A stretch of DNA of 64,000 nt from Thalassotalea sp. PP2-459 (lineage in GTDB: Bacteria; Pseudomonadota; Gammaproteobacteria; Enterobacterales; Alteromonadaceae). Positions within the stretch are counted from its first letter, which is position 1. Every line of letters starts with the position of its first letter. The position numbers were made by a program, and so were the translations under genes. The notes below the pieces were generated by a model, which did no database searches, was not told the origin of the DNA, and worked only from the letters and a program-made list of their open reading frames with translations. The DNA is taken from the NCBI RefSeq assembly GCF_001913705.1, contig NZ_MKQD01000034.1:248001-312000 (forward strand), read 5' to 3'. Shown here one piece after another: positions 44,186 to 53,719 of this stretch.

Positions 44186-45568
44186 ATGTCAGCACTGGCG
44201 CATAACAACGAAAATCAACAGTCTTATATAAACGAGGTTACCTCAATTAGCTCTGTCGCTAGAGTTGATTATATTCTACGTTTTTCAAAACATGCTGTTG
44301 TCGTTATTGACGAAGACACCATGCGTTATTCTTCATTGGGTAGCCAGTATCTTGCAAATTTATCTAATGATTTTAATGCTGCTTATTTAACAATGTCGCC
44401 AAGGCTTGATGATTTACAGGTTCGCTGTCGTATTATTGAGCAGCTATTTGGCAATGTATTATTTGATCCTGAGCAATCAGTAGCCGTCAGTTTAATCAAC
44501 CTGATAAAGCAACACAAACAACCCGTAAGTATTGTAGTCGAGCATGCACATCATCTTTCTTTTCAATTATTGCATGAATTAACTCAACTGGCTGAAATAG
44601 CGAAAAAAGCCAATTTAGCGATACAAGTGGTGATGTTAGCCATGACATCAGTTGGGCAAAAATTAACCGAACATGCAATGCTGTTTGATAAAAAACTCTC
44701 TATTGTAGATGCATACAGCGGCCAGCTGATCCCACTTAATGACAAACGTTTTAACGCTGGCAATCAATGGCAAACATTATCACAGTTTAAGAAGTATCTT
44801 GTCGGCTTTTTAGGGTTGACTGCTATTGGCGCATTGATTGTTTATCAACTCTATCAGGTAGACACGTTTAATTTTAGTAAGCTTAAGCCAGTATCTGAAT
44901 CTGTAGAAATGCCTGTGGTAAAGCAAACGAGTGAACAAGCTAACCTTGAAGAGAAAGCAGGCAACATTCCTCTAGAGGCAGAAAGTACTGGCAGTGAAAG
45001 TGTTGCTAGCGCTGCGGTTAATATTGCTATAGCCAACGCAGAAGAAATATCTAACAGATTATTAGGTAAAGAGACGTTATCTCAAAGTACAGAAAAAAAG
45101 GTGGTTGAAAAGGCATCTGTGTTAGATATTGCAACTGCACTTACCGCAAAACAACCAATTGTTGAACAACCCGTAAAACAAGCTCCTTTAGATGAGAAAA
45201 CCAAGGCAGTAGAAGCTATCGAAAATAATGATGCGCTAAAAGTACAATCATCCACAACACTTGAGCCTGCACCGTTAAGTTATTATGCAAACAAAAGTGG
45301 GTTTGTATTACAGTTTGCAGTAATTGAACAAGAGAAGTCGAAACAAGCATTCATTGATAGCGTAGCAGCGATTGAAGTGTACCAATACCAACGAAATGTT
45401 ACGCAAGGAACGGTTACGGTATTAACATCTAAAATCTTTGAATCGAGAGTATCAGCGGCTGATTGGTTGGCGACTGCACCAGAAATTATCAAGAGTAGAC
45501 AACCATTTATTCGATCAGTAAAGAGTATAAATGCTGAAATTGATGATTATCAACGCTCCCAATCTTAA
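44186..45568 (+). CDS. damX: Cell-division SPOR-domain protein DamX
   Basis: Bitopic membrane protein of 460 residues located at the division septum. The N-terminal cytoplasmic part resembles a degenerate AAA-type region (residues 20-190). One membrane helix lies about 207-225 (YLVGFLGLTAIGALIVYQLY). A long acidic, low-complexity periplasmic linker leads to a C-terminal SPOR domain (about 370-450, YYANKSGFVLQFAVIEQ) that binds denuded glycan. ATG follows AAAGGTG. It lies between aroB and dam, as in E. coli. Confidence 0.9.
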   Translation: MSALAHNNENQQSYINEVTSISSVARVDYILRFSKHAVVVIDEDTMRYSSLGSQYLANLSNDFNAAYLTMSPRLDDLQVRCRIIEQLFGNVLFDPEQSVAVSLINLIKQHKQPVSIVVEHAHHLSFQLLHELTQLAEIAKKANLAIQVVMLAMTSVGQKLTEHAMLFDKKLSIVDAYSGQLIPLNDKRFNAGNQWQTLSQFKKYLVGFLGLTAIGALIVYQLYQVDTFNFSKLKPVSESVEMPVVKQTSEQANLEEKAGNIPLEAESTGSESVASAAVNIAIANAEEISNRLLGKETLSQSTEKKVVEKASVLDIATALTAKQPIVEQPVKQAPLDEKTKAVEAIENNDALKVQSSTTLEPAPLSYYANKSGFVLQFAVIEQEKSKQAFIDSVAAIEVYQYQRNVTQGTVTVLTSKIFESRVSAADWLATAPEIIKSRQPFIRSVKSINAEIDDYQRSQS

Positions 45569-45640
45569 TCAAATCAAGTTACAATTCACCCGTTGAGTAA
45601 TGAAGTGGCTTGGTTGCCATATTAGGGTTTTTAAAGCTAA

Positions 45641-46459
45641 ATGGTAAAAAAGCAACGAGCATTTCTAAAATGGGCTGGTGGAAAATACAGCCTTACAGAA
45701 AAAATAAACACGTTATTGCCAAATGGCGAACGATTAATTGAACCTTTTGTGGGTGCGGGATCAGTCTTTCTTAATAGTGATTTTGAGCGTTATGTACTAA
45801 ACGATATTAATAAAGACTTAATTAATCTCTACCAAACTATTCAACAAGATCCCGTTAACTTTATTGACGATGCTAAACGCTTTTTCGTTAGTGAGAATAA
45901 TCTGCCTGAAGCCTATTACCATTTGCGCAGCGAATTTAATGCTACGGTCGATAAGCACTATCGTTCGTTATTGTTTTTGTATATGAACCGCCACGGTTAC
46001 AATGGTTTATGTCGATATAATAAGTCAGGCGGTTACAATGTCCCGTTTGGTAAATACAAAAAGCCTTATTTCCCAGAAGCTGAGTTAGAGTTTTTTGCGG
46101 AAAAAGCAAAGAAAGCCATTTTTATTTGCGAGGGCTATCGACAAACTTTTGCTCGTGCTAATGATGGTGACGTTATTTATTGTGATCCACCTTACGTGCC
46201 ATTGAGCAAAACAGCAAGCTTTACCAGTTATGCTGGTAATGGTTTTGGCTTAGACGAACAAGCCGATTTAGCAAACGCTGCTGAAGAGGTAACGAGCGAG
46301 AAGAAGGTCAGTGTGTTGATCAGTAATCACGATACCATTTGGACACGTAAAATATATCAAGGCGCGAAAACACGAAAGTCGATCAAAGTGTCACGAACGA
46401 TTAGTCAGAAAGGTACTACGCGTAAGAAAGTTGCAGAATTGATGGTACTTTATAAATAA
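45641..46459 (+). CDS. dam: DNA adenine methylase Dam
   Basis: N6-adenine methyltransferase for GATC, 272 residues. AdoMet motif FLKWAGGKYSLTEKI and EPFVGAGSVFLN near the N-terminus; catalytic motif IYCDPPYVPLS (DPPY) near residue 183. It directs mismatch repair and replication timing. It is 72 bases after damX, probably in the same transcription unit. Confidence 0.96.
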   Translation: MVKKQRAFLKWAGGKYSLTEKINTLLPNGERLIEPFVGAGSVFLNSDFERYVLNDINKDLINLYQTIQQDPVNFIDDAKRFFVSENNLPEAYYHLRSEFNATVDKHYRSLLFLYMNRHGYNGLCRYNKSGGYNVPFGKYKKPYFPEAELEFFAEKAKKAIFICEGYRQTFARANDGDVIYCDPPYVPLSKTASFTSYAGNGFGLDEQADLANAAEEVTSEKKVSVLISNHDTIWTRKIYQGAKTRKSIKVSRTISQKGTTRKKVAELMVLYK

Positions 46460-46474
46460 CGCAGTGTGTTATGT

Positions 46475-46666
46475 TTATTTTACGACTAAAGAAACTACAG
46501 TAAATAAACCAAGTACAAACAAAATGACAGCAATTAAACCAACTATCACGAAGTGGCTAAATTTACCTTGAGAGAAGTCTCGTTCCCTATTTTTATTACT
46601 TTGTACACCTAAAAAGGCGGCTGCAACGCTTTTTACTGTTTCTTTTAATGGCTGTGCGTTTTTCAT
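46475..46666 (-). CDS. DUF2970-family small membrane protein
   Basis: A 63-residue protein with one C-terminal membrane helix (VIVGLIAVILFVLGLFTVVS). The pattern AAAFLGVQSNKNRERDFSQG matches DUF2970, a family of unknown function common in marine and other gammaproteobacteria. ATG at 46666 gives the usual family start; longer frames to 46723 add an unlikely hydrophobic leader. It is convergent with dam, 15 bases from its stop. Confidence 0.82.
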   Translation of the reverse strand: MKNAQPLKETVKSVAAAFLGVQSNKNRERDFSQGKFSHFVIVGLIAVILFVLGLFTVVSLVVK

Positions 46667-46842
46667 AGTGCGTTTCTTTAAGAATAAATAAAACGATGAA
46701 AACCACTTTAGCATTAAAACCAAATCGGGTCATTATTTAAGCTCAGGTTAACTATGAAATAAAATTAAGCGACTCTTGTTAATTGAGATAGCACAATTTC
46801 TTATACAAAGCTGAGGTTATTGAATCAATTAGACCGTTAAAG

Positions 46843-46902
46843 AAAAAGGCCTGATGATTGAATGTTTCCATCGTTTGAAACCGTTCAGTATCAGGCTTTT
46901 TT
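46843..46902 (-). terminator. Large terminator hairpin after the TorF-type gene
   Basis: Outer arms GCCTGAT / ATCAGGC flanked by A5 and T6, with an inner pair GTTTC / GAAAC. The minus strand ends in T5 after the hairpin. It lies 13 bases after the TorF stop. Confidence 0.72.
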
Positions 46903-46914
46903 GAGAATGGTTAC

Positions 46915-47583
46915 TTATAGATCGAAATCTATCGCATAGGCTAAATATACTTTAAGATCACCAGCACCACCGTCTAAGTCTGTTTGAGAAGCACCTAAAG
47001 TAAAGCCACTTTTACTGATACTAACGCCATAATCAATTGAATCTTCAGCTAACCAATCACCAGAATAAGAACCTAAGTGAAGACCAACTTCTGCTTCATT
47101 AGTTAATGCGAAACTATAATCTGCTGAGGCATAAATGGTATCACCAGCATCAGCTCCTTCTCCGTCAGTTAATACAGCAACACCTAATGTTAAACCATTG
47201 AAACTGATATTCGCATAAACCTCTGAAAAATCAGCATCACCAGTTGTTTCATCAGGATAGGCGTAATAAATAAACCCGACATCATATGAAACTGTTTCAT
47301 TGATATCACCACCAAAACCGGCATAAAAATCAAGTTCATAAGTCATGCCGTCAGCCCAATCGGCATTTGATACCCAAGTACCAGCGTAAAAGCCTGTATC
47401 ACCTGCGTAATCAATACCGCCTGAAACAGCAGCTTTACCACCAGTTTGTTCTAAACCACGCCATAAATAATTGCTTGTCACTGCGGCATTAGCAGACCAT
47501 TCACTTGCAATAGCAGGGGTTGTTAATGTTGATGAAGCTAAGATTGTTGAAACGAGTGCGACTTTCATTAAGTTATTTTTCAT
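46915..47583 (-). CDS. TorF-family putative porin
   Basis: Outer-membrane beta-barrel protein of 222 residues with a signal peptide ending TPAIASEW. SNYLWRGLEQTGG after the mature N-terminus is characteristic of the TorF/TIGR02001 group, and the sequence alternates aromatic/hydrophobic and small residues to the C-terminal barrel end (YLAYAIDFDL). Acidic Asp- and Gly-rich loops are typical for marine barrels. Substrate is unknown. It is divergent from rpe. Confidence 0.85.
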   Translation of the reverse strand: MKNNLMKVALVSTILASSTLTTPAIASEWSANAAVTSNYLWRGLEQTGGKAAVSGGIDYAGDTGFYAGTWVSNADWADGMTYELDFYAGFGGDINETVSYDVGFIYYAYPDETTGDADFSEVYANISFNGLTLGVAVLTDGEGADAGDTIYASADYSFALTNEAEVGLHLGSYSGDWLAEDSIDYGVSISKSGFTLGASQTDLDGGAGDLKVYLAYAIDFDL

Positions 47584-47771
47584 ATTTTTCTCATAAAGTT
47601 ATTGTTGTGTCTATTATTTACTATGGGTTTTGCAAAAGCAGTGCCTACGGTAAATAAAAAACAAAAAACTCATAAAATCATTTAAATACAATTGGTTATG
47701 AAATGAGTTTATTTGTGTGTTCAATTTTATATTGTCTTGGGTGATCAATACTGGTGCAGGAGGAAGGCGAA

Positions 47772-47831
47772 ATGAGCAAAAAAAGTGCAATTGACATTGG
47801 TCGATTATTATTGAAATTTAGTATAAAGTAG
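47772..47831 (+). CDS. Candidate 19-residue leader peptide/small protein before rpe
   Basis: ATG at 47772 has AGGAGG 8 bases upstream (47758-47763), the best ribosome site in the window. The frame runs 19 codons ([19 protein letters not shown]) to TAG, 29 bases before the rpe ATG. The peptide is cationic and could form an amphipathic helix. It contains no Trp or rare-codon run suggesting classical attenuation. Translation is inferred from the ribosome site only. Confidence 0.45.
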   Translation: MSKKSAIDIGRLLLKFSIK

Positions 47832-47860
47832 CGCAGATTTTTCAAAGGGGTGTTGGATTT

Positions 47861-48529
47861 ATGTCTTCTTATATTATTGCGCCATCAATTTTATCTGCTG
47901 ATTTCGCTCGTCTTGGTGAAGAAGTTGAAAATGTGATCAGCGCAGGTGCTGATGTGATTCATTTTGATGTGATGGATAATCATTACGTACCAAACTTATC
48001 TTTTGGACCGATGGTGTGTCAGTCATTGCGTGATTATGGCATTACTGCTCCAATTGATGTTCACCTAATGGTTAAACCGGTTGACTCATTAATTCCCGCA
48101 TTTGCAAAAGCAGGCGCTAATATCATTACTTTTCATCCAGAGGCGAGTGAGCATGTTGATCGCACTTTGCAGTTGATTAAAGAGCAAGGTTGTCAGGCTG
48201 GCGTCGTGTTAAACCCTGCCACGCCTTTGCATATTTTAGATTTTGTGATGGACAAAGTAGACGTGGTGTTATTGATGTCTGTGAATCCCGGTTTTGGCGG
48301 ACAATCGTTTATTCCAACAACACTAGAAAAAATTAAATTAGTAAGAGAAAAAATTCGCCAAAGTGGCCGAGATATTCGTTTAGAGGTAGATGGAGGCGTA
48401 AAAGCCGATAATATCGCTGATATCGCTAAAGCGGGGGCTGATATGTTTGTCGCTGGTTCTGCAATTTTTTCTCAACCAGACTATAAAGAAGCGATTGATG
48501 GGATGCGTCGAGCGCTTGCAACTGTTTGA
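47861..48529 (+). CDS. rpe: Ribulose-phosphate 3-epimerase
   Basis: TIM-barrel epimerase of 222 residues interconverting ribulose 5-phosphate and xylulose 5-phosphate. Typical segments are [35 protein letters not shown] with catalytic Asp and metal His, [17 protein letters not shown] and LEVDGGVK. It begins the rpe-trpS pair; gph, usually between them, is absent. Confidence 0.97.
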   Translation: MSSYIIAPSILSADFARLGEEVENVISAGADVIHFDVMDNHYVPNLSFGPMVCQSLRDYGITAPIDVHLMVKPVDSLIPAFAKAGANIITFHPEASEHVDRTLQLIKEQGCQAGVVLNPATPLHILDFVMDKVDVVLLMSVNPGFGGQSFIPTTLEKIKLVREKIRQSGRDIRLEVDGGVKADNIADIAKAGADMFVAGSAIFSQPDYKEAIDGMRRALATV

Positions 48530-48549
48530 TAAATTTTAGGTAAAAGAAA

Positions 48550-49554
48550 ATGACAAAACCAGTAGTATTAAGTGGCTGTCAGCCGTCGGGCGAATTAACC
48601 ATTGGTAATTATTTAGGCGCATTAAAGCAATGGGTAAATATGCAACAAAGTCACGACTGTTATTATATGTTGGTGAATCAACATGCGATAACGGTTCGTC
48701 CTGAAGCAGATGCTCTTAGAAAAGCAACGCTAGATGGCCTTGCACTATATTTAGCCTGTGGCATTGATCCTGAGCAAAGCACTATTTTTATTCAGTCACA
48801 TGTACCAGAGCATGCCCAATTAAGCTGGGTGTTAAATTGCTATACGCAAATGGGCGAGCTTAATCGCATGACCCAATATAAAGATAAGTCTCAAAAGTCA
48901 GAAGCAAATATGAACGCAGGTTTGTTCACTTACCCGGTGCTAATGGCGGCAGATATTTTGTTATACGGTGCCAATGAAGTGCCAGTTGGGGACGACCAAA
49001 AGCAACATTTAGAATTAGCCCGTGATATTGCGACACGTTTTAATAATTTATATGGTGATATTTTTAACGTACCTGAACCTCAGATACCCGAATTTGGTGC
49101 GCGTATTATGAGTTTGCAAGATCCCACTAAGAAAATGTCTAAATCAGATACAAACCCAGGCAACTTTATTGGCTTGTTAGAAGATCCTAAAAAAATCAGC
49201 AAAAAAATAAAACGTGCAATCACTGACTCAGATGAGCAAGCGCGTATTTATTTTGATGTGGCAGAAAAGCCAGGGGTATCAAACTTATTAACGTTATTGT
49301 CATGTTCGACAGGGCAATCAATAACGGAATTAGTGCCACAATACGAAGATAAAATGTATGGGCATTTAAAAGGTGATGTAGCAGATGCTGTCGTGGCAAT
49401 GTTAGAGCCAATTCAAACGCGCTTTCATGAATATCGCAATGATGAAGTTTTTATGAATAGCGTGATGCAAAAAGGCGCAGAGAAAGCTTCTGAGCGGGCA
49501 GAGCATGTATTGAAAGCCGTTTATAACGCGGTGGGTTTTATTGCTAAGCCATAA
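48550..49554 (+). CDS. trpS: Tryptophanyl-tRNA synthetase
   Basis: Class I aminoacyl-tRNA synthetase of 334 residues. The N-terminal [17 protein letters not shown] is the HIGH-type region; KKMSKSD is the KMSKS loop near residue 197. [17 protein letters not shown] is also typical. It is 20 bases after rpe and probably co-transcribed. Confidence 0.97.
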   Translation: MTKPVVLSGCQPSGELTIGNYLGALKQWVNMQQSHDCYYMLVNQHAITVRPEADALRKATLDGLALYLACGIDPEQSTIFIQSHVPEHAQLSWVLNCYTQMGELNRMTQYKDKSQKSEANMNAGLFTYPVLMAADILLYGANEVPVGDDQKQHLELARDIATRFNNLYGDIFNVPEPQIPEFGARIMSLQDPTKKMSKSDTNPGNFIGLLEDPKKISKKIKRAITDSDEQARIYFDVAEKPGVSNLLTLLSCSTGQSITELVPQYEDKMYGHLKGDVADAVVAMLEPIQTRFHEYRNDEVFMNSVMQKGAEKASERAEHVLKAVYNAVGFIAKP

Positions 49555-49571
49555 TTGAACTTTTTCAAACC

Positions 49572-49602
49572 ATGGTGACAAGCTAGCGTAACTTGTCACC
49601 AT
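49572..49602. terminator. Hairpin between convergent trpS and the nitroreductase-like gene
   Basis: Perfect 11-base arms ATGGTGACAAG / CTTGTCACCAT with a 9-base loop, 17 bases after the trpS stop. The T tract is weak on both strands, so termination efficiency is uncertain. Confidence 0.6.
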
Positions 49603-49641
49603 TAAGCATTGTTTAGTTATCTGTAGAATGTACCTGTAGTG

Positions 49642-50691
49642 CTATGTTTGGCGTTGATAAGAGGTCATTGTACGTCTTAAAGTACGATGCTTGACAGGTT
49701 TTGCTGTATAACCTAGTCGTAAAAACATTAAGCCGTGGTGTCCATCAGGAGATATATCTTTCATATCTTGTTTGATCTGCTCAATATTAGGCATGAATTC
49801 TGGTTCAATGTTTAACCCTCTTAATGAGTATATAGGCGCTGCTGCATAAGGTTGAACGGATAATTCTTCCATAGCAGCTTGTAACCAAAAGCGTTGTAAT
49901 GCTTGGCCCCCTTTTATCACTGATGCGCGAGTATTATCCGCGATAGAAATCAAGGCGAGTACCGGAGAAAAACTAATAGGTACCTGAACGGAACGAAAGC
50001 CGAGTATTTTTGATACCCCAAGCTTATTGAAAAAGCTAATTGTTTTCCAATTCGACATCATTTTAAAAAAGGGTCTTGCTGGTGGTTCAATTTCCAGCGT
50101 TGATACAGGCATACCTTCTTGTGGCTTCGGATCATTAAAAATAACCGAAGAATATAGTTCCTGATGAAGTATTTTACTTTCAAAGCGTAAACTCTCAGCG
50201 TGTCGCATTACCGGTAAAACTGATTTTTTTGCTGATTTATCAGTAAAAAAGGTAACCTTAGCATCATGGTATTCTGCTGCTTGTGCTAATCGAGTTAATA
50301 CTTCATCTTTCACGGGTCCTTTGAAAGGAAATCGTCTATCGGTACAGCGTTTAGCGATTACATCTGCAAGGTTATGAGTTGCCGAATGGCTTTGCTTAAA
50401 GCTAATGTCGGCAACATGACGAGGAGCATTTTCTGGTGATGGTAAAATATTTACTTGAGCGGTGTAGCCGAGTTGTTCTGCTTGAATCACTGTATTTTCT
50501 ACCACCGCACCAAGTGATATATCCGATAAAATATAATCTTCATCAGTTGCTTTTCCAGAACGTGTTTCATCAATGTAAAAACTGAGAACCCCGTTTTTAT
50601 GGTACTCGTATGTAAATGGTGAACTATTATCAGCTGAAGGCGCAAATATCGCGGCTTTAATGATGGTTTCTAAATCGGAATGGTTGAGCAC
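49642..50691 (-). CDS. Nitroreductase-fold flavoprotein-like protein
   Basis: A 349-residue protein with the nitroreductase-like start AAIFAPSADNSSPFTYEY and a central RCTDRRFPFKG pattern; near the C-terminus LMFLRLGYTAKPVKHRTLR. It ends a minus-strand cluster after a ThiF/E1-like gene. Proteins of the Rv1355c/MoeY type in mycobacteria carry a ThiF domain and a nitroreductase-like domain in one chain, so these two separate genes may encode partners of one activity. The substrate is unknown, and normal FMN binding is not proven by sequence. Confidence 0.72.
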   Translation of the reverse strand: MLNHSDLETIIKAAIFAPSADNSSPFTYEYHKNGVLSFYIDETRSGKATDEDYILSDISLGAVVENTVIQAEQLGYTAQVNILPSPENAPRHVADISFKQSHSATHNLADVIAKRCTDRRFPFKGPVKDEVLTRLAQAAEYHDAKVTFFTDKSAKKSVLPVMRHAESLRFESKILHQELYSSVIFNDPKPQEGMPVSTLEIEPPARPFFKMMSNWKTISFFNKLGVSKILGFRSVQVPISFSPVLALISIADNTRASVIKGGQALQRFWLQAAMEELSVQPYAAAPIYSLRGLNIEPEFMPNIEQIKQDMKDISPDGHHGLMFLRLGYTAKPVKHRTLRRTMTSYQRQT

Positions 50692-50728
50692 AAAGCGTAC
50701 CTTTCTAGCAGTGAATGAAACAGTTGGT

Positions 50729-51589
50729 TTAAATCGCCATTTTCTTTTTGGCGATGATATAAGCTAATCTTTGAATAGGGTTATTGTTACCACCTGGTCG
50801 CCATGTTTTTTTATACTGATTTGTATAGGCGTCAAAATGTAGACCCCAAGGGACATTGAGCACTTTGCCGCGATTTAGAAAAATTTTCATCACTTGTGAT
50901 GCAGCAACGCCAGCGGCTAGTTGGCAACCAATAAAAGTAGAAGGACCTTTTTTATTGGCTAAATCAAGTCTTGTTGGATCCACTAAATAGGCACTTTGTA
51001 GCGCGGCAGGGGTTAAGCCAAGAAAAAATTTTAAGTATTGCTCATTTTCAGTATGGCCTGCTAAGCGAAAATATTGCTCGAATGTCATCTCACCTGGAAG
51101 AAAGTTCAGACAAGCTGTTCCCATACCAATAGGTGCAGCAGTCGTTGCAGGTATTTGCTTTTTCGAACATTGATCAAAGACTAAACGTCGAGCATCCATT
51201 ACGAAAAAATCAAGAGAATCTACGTAGCAATCTACACCGGCTAAAAACTCATGGATATTGTTAGCGTTGATACCTTCATCAAAGGTTTTTATTTCAAGTT
51301 CCGGATTAATTTCTAAAGCCATTTTAACCATGGTGTCTAATTTTTTAGCACCATAACTATTAATGTTGGCTCCTACTTGTCGATTGGTATTCTCACAGCC
51401 AAACTCATCGAAGTCAGAGACATGAAACTTTCCAATGCCTAATCTTACCAGGGTTAAAAAATGATCGCCGCCAACACCACCTAAGCCTGCAATCGCTACA
51501 CATTTGTTGCGTAGTGTCTGTTGTTCTTCTTCTGTAAACCAGCCAATATTACGAGAAAAAGCTAAATCGTAATCAAATTGTTGTGACAT
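50729..51589 (-). CDS. ThiF/MoeB/E1-like adenylyltransferase
   Basis: E1-like enzyme of 286 residues. The nucleotide-binding loop is IAGLGGVGGDHFLTLVRLG, followed by SDFDEFGCENTNRQVGA with the conserved Asp and Arg, and a later DSLDFF segment. It lacks the CxxC zinc pairs of MoeB and ThiF. Such enzymes adenylate a carboxylate, usually a protein C-terminus. In this operon, 8 bases after an exosortase-associated acyltransferase gene and 37 before a nitroreductase-like gene, it may activate a small peptide or an acyl-amino acid; that is inference. Confidence 0.85.
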   Translation of the reverse strand: MSQQFDYDLAFSRNIGWFTEEEQQTLRNKCVAIAGLGGVGGDHFLTLVRLGIGKFHVSDFDEFGCENTNRQVGANINSYGAKKLDTMVKMALEINPELEIKTFDEGINANNIHEFLAGVDCYVDSLDFFVMDARRLVFDQCSKKQIPATTAAPIGMGTACLNFLPGEMTFEQYFRLAGHTENEQYLKFFLGLTPAALQSAYLVDPTRLDLANKKGPSTFIGCQLAAGVAASQVMKIFLNRGKVLNVPWGLHFDAYTNQYKKTWRPGGNNNPIQRLAYIIAKKKMAI

Positions 51590-51597
51590 TTTTTTGC

Positions 51598-52401
51598 CTA
51601 TGTAGTGGGGGCTCTATAAATTTCGGGGATCCCAAATTGTCCGTCACTTCCATATGGTTTTAATTGAATTTGAGTGGATAACTCTTGATAAACGATCTCA
51701 TACAATTCTTGCATTTGTTCGTTTAGATCAACGTAGAAGTTCTCTTCTTCTAAGAAAAACATTGCACGACGCCCATGATAATCCATTTCTTCGCCAACCT
51801 GCTTAAAGGGAAGGCCAAAGCGTTGTAATCGTCGGTTTAACCTTGGCTCCATCATTACCATGATGCCAACATGGTGACACATACTGGCTAACGCTAAACC
51901 ACCTAAATAAAGCCCAATAGCAATGTTTGGAAAGTTGCGACGCTCTTCTGCTGAATACATGGTATCTGGATCAACATTACTTAAAACATAAGGTTTATTT
52001 TTTTCTTGTTCACGGCGTCTGAACGATGCTAAAACGGCAAGTCGAGATATTTCACCAAAGCCTCCTCGTGGTAAGCTTTGTGTATCTAATACCTCTTTTT
52101 TTGCACTCTCTAAACAGTGTGCTTCGAAAGGTAACTGATAAGACGGGTTTTCGGCAGGTGGAATAATCAACCGAATACAACCTGCGTAAATTCCTGTTCG
52201 TCGGTGTTCTAATAAGCAATGGTAAGAGAAGTCATCGCAGTCGTCACTTTCCATTCGCTCTTCGTTACTAGGCTCCCAGCCTAGCTCTTCGCTATAGACT
52301 CCGTACCGGATTTTGTAGGCTTCTTGTTGAAGTTCCTTGGTGTTAGCAAACCTGATCTTAAAAAATTGATCAAAGTTCTTTGCTATAGAATATCCGCTCA
52401 T
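51598..52401 (-). CDS. PEP-CTERM/exosortase-associated-type N-acyltransferase
   Basis: A 267-residue GNAT-like acyltransferase of the group known beside exosortase loci and related to N-acyl amino acid synthases (FeeM-like). Landmarks are the N-terminal YKIRYGVYSEELGWEP, SYHCLLEHRRTGIYAGCIRL, GGFGEISRLAVLASFRRR and, toward the end, PRLNRRLQRFGLPFKQVG. It would transfer an acyl chain from a carrier protein or CoA to an amine. No exosortase or PEP-CTERM substrate is in the window. It lies between the decarboxylase and ThiF genes on the same strand. Confidence 0.83.
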   Translation of the reverse strand: MSGYSIAKNFDQFFKIRFANTKELQQEAYKIRYGVYSEELGWEPSNEERMESDDCDDFSYHCLLEHRRTGIYAGCIRLIIPPAENPSYQLPFEAHCLESAKKEVLDTQSLPRGGFGEISRLAVLASFRRREQEKNKPYVLSNVDPDTMYSAEERRNFPNIAIGLYLGGLALASMCHHVGIMVMMEPRLNRRLQRFGLPFKQVGEEMDYHGRRAMFFLEEENFYVDLNEQMQELYEIVYQELSTQIQLKPYGSDGQFGIPEIYRAPTT

Positions 52402-52489
52402 ATAATCAGAAAACGCCTTTTATCACTTAAGTTTAAATATAACAGTATCTGGTAAAAATACCTTACTAATTTTATGCTAATTTTTTTCT

Positions 52490-53719
52490 TCATAGTAAAA
52501 TTTCAGCTACTCTTCCCTGACTTAAAAAGTCTTGCGGGCTAGCAGTAGGACCATATGCACCCGATTGATAAATAATAGCAAAGTCACCAATATTTGCTTT
52601 GGGTAGTTCAACTTTACTTGCTAGAACATCAAGCGGTGTACACAGCGGCCCAACAAGAGTCACGCATTCTGTATCGCTACTTCCAGACAATAATTTATTG
52701 CCGAGCGACACAGGATAATTTTTTCTGATCACTTGTCCGAAATTACCCGAGTTGGCAAGGTGGTGATGTAAACCACCATTACACACGAGAAACTTTTGCT
52801 CTCGAGATGTTTTAATATCAACTATTTTACTTGCGTAAACACCACATTCACCCACGAGGTATCGGCCTAATTCAATGATCATTTCTACGTGTGAAAGCGT
52901 TACATGTTGCGCAAATAAGCGCGTTAAGTTTTCCATTATAGGCGCGGTGTTTAACCGTTTATCCCCCGGGAAATATGGAATGCCAAAGCCACCACCTATA
53001 TTAATATAGTCGATCTTACTCTTTGTGATGTGCATCAGCCTTTCTGCAAGTGCAAAGGTATTATTGTGCATCTCTATGATGGCATCTGCTTGCAAGTTTT
53101 GGGAGCCTGAGTAAATATGAAAACCTCTAAAATTTACCGCATCATAATCAAGTGTTGATAGCACTTCAGGTAATAACTCTTCATCGATACCGAAGGGTTT
53201 AGCTCCCCCTGACATTCGCATACCAGAAGCTTTCAGTTCAAATGCTGGGTTTACCCGTATTGCTACATTTGGTGTGGTATCAAGGTGTTTACCACGCTCA
53301 ATGATGCTCGCCAGTTCGTTTGTTGACTCAACATGTAAGGTAATACCGGCAACGATAGCTGCCGTGATATCTTCTTGGGTTTTTCCTGGGCCTGCAAAAC
53401 TGATATTGGCTGGTGGCATGCCTGTTTGTAGTGCCAGTAATAACTCTTTTTTTGAAGCAACATCAAAGCCTTTTACTAACGGTTTAATAAAATTGACCAG
53501 TGGCGGGTAAGGGTTCGCTTTAACAGCATAATGCAAGCTTACTTGAGGTGGTAAGGTGGCTTTGAGTGCCGTAATAGTATCTTTAACGATGTTTGCATCA
53601 TAAGCATAAAAGGGAGTTTGCCCAACGAGCATTTCAATTTGTGCTAAGGTTTTGTCACCAATCAATAGCTGTTGTTGATCAATGTTAAACTGTGACATAG
53701 GGGCATGTAATTTACTCAT
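52490..53719 (-). CDS. PLP-dependent decarboxylase, exosortase-A-associated type
   Basis: Fold-type III PLP decarboxylase of 409 residues (ornithine/diaminopimelate decarboxylase family). The PLP-lysine region is HYAVKANPYPPLV, the phosphate loop GGGFGIPYFPGD, and C-terminal GPLCTPLDVL and YQSGAYGPTASPQDFLS give the substrate-site residues. It could decarboxylate a basic amino acid to supply the amine for the neighbouring acyltransferase. Its start overlaps the ligase stop by 4 bases (ATGA), so the two are co-translated. The related enzyme next to exosortase A carries the same neighbour gene. Confidence 0.88.
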   Translation of the reverse strand: MSKLHAPMSQFNIDQQQLLIGDKTLAQIEMLVGQTPFYAYDANIVKDTITALKATLPPQVSLHYAVKANPYPPLVNFIKPLVKGFDVASKKELLLALQTGMPPANISFAGPGKTQEDITAAIVAGITLHVESTNELASIIERGKHLDTTPNVAIRVNPAFELKASGMRMSGGAKPFGIDEELLPEVLSTLDYDAVNFRGFHIYSGSQNLQADAIIEMHNNTFALAERLMHITKSKIDYINIGGGFGIPYFPGDKRLNTAPIMENLTRLFAQHVTLSHVEMIIELGRYLVGECGVYASKIVDIKTSREQKFLVCNGGLHHHLANSGNFGQVIRKNYPVSLGNKLLSGSSDTECVTLVGPLCTPLDVLASKVELPKANIGDFAIIYQSGAYGPTASPQDFLSQGRVAEILL

